From the NCBI GenBank assembly GCA_017502425.1, contig JAFVVB010000146.1:1-7940 (forward strand): 7,940 nucleotides of DNA. The letters are read 5' to 3'. The DNA comes from Ruminococcus sp. (GTDB lineage: Bacteria > Bacillota > Clostridia > Oscillospirales > Acutalibacteraceae). Each line of letters starts with the position of its first letter. The first letter of the stretch is position 1. The translations under genes were made by a program, and so were the position numbers. The notes beneath the pieces are model-generated. The model was not told the origin of the DNA. It did not search any database and saw nothing but the letters and a program-made list of their open reading frames with translations. Below, one piece after another: positions 7,082 through 7,940 of the stretch.

Positions 7082-7129
7082 TCCAAATTTTTATCGGCAC
7101 AGTCGCCTTCGATTCCAATCCTCTCCACT
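7082..7129. repeat. Composite repeat copy B (blocks 1 and 2 fused)
   Basis: Contains repeat block 1 (7082-7104) directly joined to block 2 (7102-7129, overlapping by GTC). The matching blocks in copy A are at 6742-6764 and 6874-6901. Copy B ends just before the tRNA-Val terminator, and copy A has the same order of parts: block, terminator, tRNA tail. Confidence 0.8.
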
Positions 7130-7203
7130 AGTTTTGTAAACAAAAAGAAGATACCTTTCGGTACCTCCTTTTTATTTATATGGTGGAGACTGTTGGAATC
7201 GAA
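7108..7203. repeat. Inverted repeat formed with the tRNA-Val 3' end, enclosing its terminator
   Basis: Arm 7108-7128 is complementary to arm 7183-7203 at 18 of 21 positions, with three mismatches in the middle. The right arm is the T-loop, T-stem 3' strand and acceptor 3' strand of tRNA-Val. The 54 bases between the arms hold the terminator. The left arm lies downstream of the terminator, so only read-through RNA could fold the whole structure. Confidence 0.75.
7135..7173 (-). terminator. Terminator of tRNA-Val
   Basis: On the minus strand a 14-bp stem (7142-7155 with 7160-7173) closes on a GAAA tetraloop and is followed by CTTTTTG. Two pairs are G-U on this strand and would be A/C mismatches on the plus strand, which assigns it to the leftward tRNA transcript. 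It starts 8 bases after the CCA end. Confidence 0.9.
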
Positions 7204-7257
7204 CCAATGACCCTCTGCACGTCAAGCAGATACTCTAACCAGCTGAGCTAAGCCTCC
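7181..7257 (-). tRNA. tRNA-Val (anticodon GAC)
   Basis: 77 bases including an encoded CCA. The acceptor GGAGGCT pairs with AGTCTCC (one G-U pair); D-arm GCTC/GAGT; anticodon stem TCTGC/GCAGA with loop TTGACGT, giving anticodon GAC (reads GUC/GUU, valine). The T-loop is TTCGATT. The outermost T-stem pair is an A-C mismatch (ATTGG/CCAAC), a small defect that is usually tolerated. It has its own promoter and terminator. Confidence 0.93.
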
Positions 7258-7277
7258 GAATGTTTTATGCAATTGAT

Positions 7278-7306
7278 AATGTAACATAAATAATAAAATA
7301 AATCAA
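7278..7306 (-). promoter_or_regulatory. Promoter of tRNA-Val
   Basis: On the minus strand, TTGATT (7301-7306) and TACATT (7278-7283) are 17 bases apart, each matching four of six consensus bases. The start site would lie about 13 bases before the tRNA 5' end. The promoter sits directly after the tRNA-Cys terminator, consistent with a separate transcript. Confidence 0.5.
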
Positions 7307-7311
7307 GAAAG

Positions 7312-7343
7312 AAAAAATCCCTCAGAAACGTATCTGAGGGATT
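7312..7343 (-). terminator. Terminator after tRNA-Cys
   Basis: A perfect 11-bp stem (7316-7326 with 7333-7343, core TCCCTCAGA/TCTGAGGGA) with a 6-base loop. On the minus strand it is followed by TTTTTTC. It begins one base after the CCA end of tRNA-Cys. Confidence 0.92.
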
Positions 7344-7344
7344 G

Positions 7345-7419
7345 TGGAGGCGACACCCAGATTTGAACTGGGGAATCAGAGTTTTGCAGACTCGTGCCTT
7401 ACCACTTGGCTATGTCGCC
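7345..7419 (-). tRNA. tRNA-Cys (anticodon GCA)
   Basis: 75 bases with encoded CCA. The acceptor GGCGACA pairs with TGTCGCC; D-arm GCC/GGC; anticodon loop CTGCAAA, anticodon GCA; T-arm CCCAG/CTGGG with loop TTCAAAT. The discriminator is T (U73), the identity base expected for Cys. The outermost anticodon-stem pair is C-U (CGAGT/ACTCT). There is no room for its own promoter, so it is most likely transcribed with tRNA-Gly. Confidence 0.94.
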
Positions 7420-7424
7420 TAATA

Positions 7425-7451
7425 GAAAAGCACTTAATAAAATTAAGTGCT
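7425..7451 (-). terminator. Hairpin with T-tract between tRNA-Gly and tRNA-Cys
   Basis: AGCACTTAAT (7429-7438) pairs perfectly with ATTAAGTGCT (7442-7451) around a 3-base loop. On the minus strand it is followed by TTTTC, then tRNA-Cys begins within ten bases. It has terminator form, but AT-rich inner pairs make it weak. It may attenuate the tRNA-Gly transcript or serve as a processing signal. Confidence 0.65.
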
Positions 7452-7456
7452 CAAAA

Positions 7457-7532
7457 TGGAGCGGATGACGGGGCTCGAACCCGCTACCTCCACCTTGGCA
7501 AGGTGGCGCTCTACCAGATGAGCTACATCCGC
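7457..7532 (-). tRNA. tRNA-Gly (anticodon GCC)
   Basis: 76 bases with encoded CCA. The acceptor GCGGATG pairs with CATCCGC; D-arm GCTC/GAGC; anticodon stem CCACC/GGTGG with loop TTGCCAA, anticodon GCC; T-loop TTCGAGC. The discriminator is T (U73). It is the first gene of the leftward tRNA cluster, about 12 bases after the predicted transcription start. Confidence 0.95.
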
Positions 7533-7550
7533 ACGAATCGTACGAATGAT

Positions 7551-7579
7551 AATATACCATATATATAGAAAAATTGCAA
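7551..7579 (-). promoter_or_regulatory. Promoter of the tRNA-Gly/tRNA-Cys transcript
   Basis: On the minus strand, TTGCAA (7574-7579) and TATATT (7551-7556) are 17 bases apart. The -10 is of the extended type, with TG one base before it. The start site would be near 7544, a short leader typical of tRNA operons. Confidence 0.6.
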
Positions 7580-7584
7580 GAGGT

Positions 7585-7621
7585 AAAAAATAAGCCCCAA
7601 GAACTTATCGTACTTGGGGCT
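7585..7621 (-). terminator. Terminator after the YcxB-like gene fragment
   Basis: A GC-rich 9-bp stem (AGCCCCAAG, 7593-7601, with CTTGGGGCT, 7613-7621) and 11-base loop, followed on the minus strand by TATTTTTT. It starts eight bases after the stop of the leftward fragment, and insulates the tRNA promoter. Confidence 0.9.
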
Positions 7622-7628
7622 AAATTTA

Positions 7629-7913
7629 TTATTTAACTTTGATACCTTTTGATTTAAGAAAAGCTATGAACTCTTCTGCAGTACCGAGAGTAAAACCGTC
7701 TTTGAGGAATACGTAAAGCAAATTCGCTTTTGTTTGTAGAAAAATCAAATTTTCAGTTTGTATTGCTCGTCTTACATTATTATATGCAACTTCGTTTGTA
7801 CCACCAGACGGCGCAAGAGCTCGAACACTATCTTCTGTTACAAAAGATTTAATGGTAGCAGGTCCACCAAAAAGTTCTTCACAAATCGGGATAGGTTGCC
7901 GACTGCTCCAAAC
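7629..7913 (-). pseudogene. C-terminal part of a YcxB-like protein, no start codon
   Basis: A 94-codon open stretch ends at TAA (7629-7631). The segment SFVTEDSVRA, then EVAYNNVRRAIQTEN, a hydrophobic strand pair (LIFLQ, NLLYVFL), KDGFT.GT.EEF..FLKSK and a basic end resemble the C-terminal domain of YcxB-like proteins (Pfam YcxB), small membrane proteins of unknown role that normally have two N-terminal membrane helices. Here the frame closes at TAA (7914-7916), and no ATG or GTG lies in frame, nor a TTG before the domain. So the N-terminal half is missing, or shifted into another frame: the neighbouring minus-strand frame is open from the window edge down to 7841. A real terminator follows the stop, which suggests this was, or still is, an expressed gene. 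The family call is by pattern only. Confidence 0.6.
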
Positions 7914-7940
7914 TTACGAATTGGGTTTTGGCAACGGGCA

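Noticed and set aside
6742..7203. CRISPR array
   Set aside because: There are only two copies of each block, unequal spacing, and the intervals hold terminators and a tRNA rather than uniform spacers.
7344..7568. 74-residue open frame on the plus strand
   Set aside because: It is the antisense reading of tRNA-Cys and tRNA-Gly, a common source of false proteins.

Overview
The window looks like low-GC Firmicutes (Clostridia) chromosome, probably a gut Ruminococcus/Oscillospiraceae relative. The evidence is AT-rich intergenic DNA with sigma-A promoters, strong GGAGG-type ribosome sites, a SpoIIQ-like LytM-family peptidase, a very large BspA-type leucine-rich-repeat secreted protein and CCA-encoding tRNA genes. 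The taxonomic call is inference from gene content.

Layout. Bases 1-288 are an AT-rich divergent regulatory region: a near-ideal leftward promoter (158-185) points out of the window, and a weaker rightward promoter precedes a cytidylate-kinase-like gene (289-909, +). That gene converges on a leftward pair and shares a bidirectional terminator with it (922-951). The leftward pair is a 1579-residue exported protein (1899-6638, -) followed by a 258-residue membrane-anchored M23/LytM peptidase (1018-1794, -). A terminator hairpin lies between them. The large protein has, in order, a signal peptide, BspA-like LRRs, two bacterial Ig-like modules, a papain-like cysteine peptidase domain with apparent Cys/His/Asp residues, an acidic unassigned stretch, a second Ig-like module, one FN3 domain and four tandem FN3-like repeats, each with one conserved Cys.

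Bases 6639-7180 hold no convincing gene. They contain the promoter of the big gene and two copies of a composite repeat that ends in the 3' tail of a tRNA. One copy is joined to the intact tRNA-Val; the other carries only a tail remnant followed by its own terminator. Bases 7181-7532 are a leftward tRNA cluster transcribed Gly(GCC), Cys(GCA), Val(GAC), with promoters before Gly and Val and hairpins after each gene. The right edge (7629-7913) holds the C-terminal part of a YcxB-like protein with no usable start codon and an in-frame stop just upstream, so it is a gene remnant or a frameshifted end.

How the genes work together: only the LRR/peptidase protein and the M23 peptidase look coupled, both acting outside the membrane at the cell surface. 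The kinase-like gene, tRNA cluster and YcxB fragment look like unrelated neighbours.
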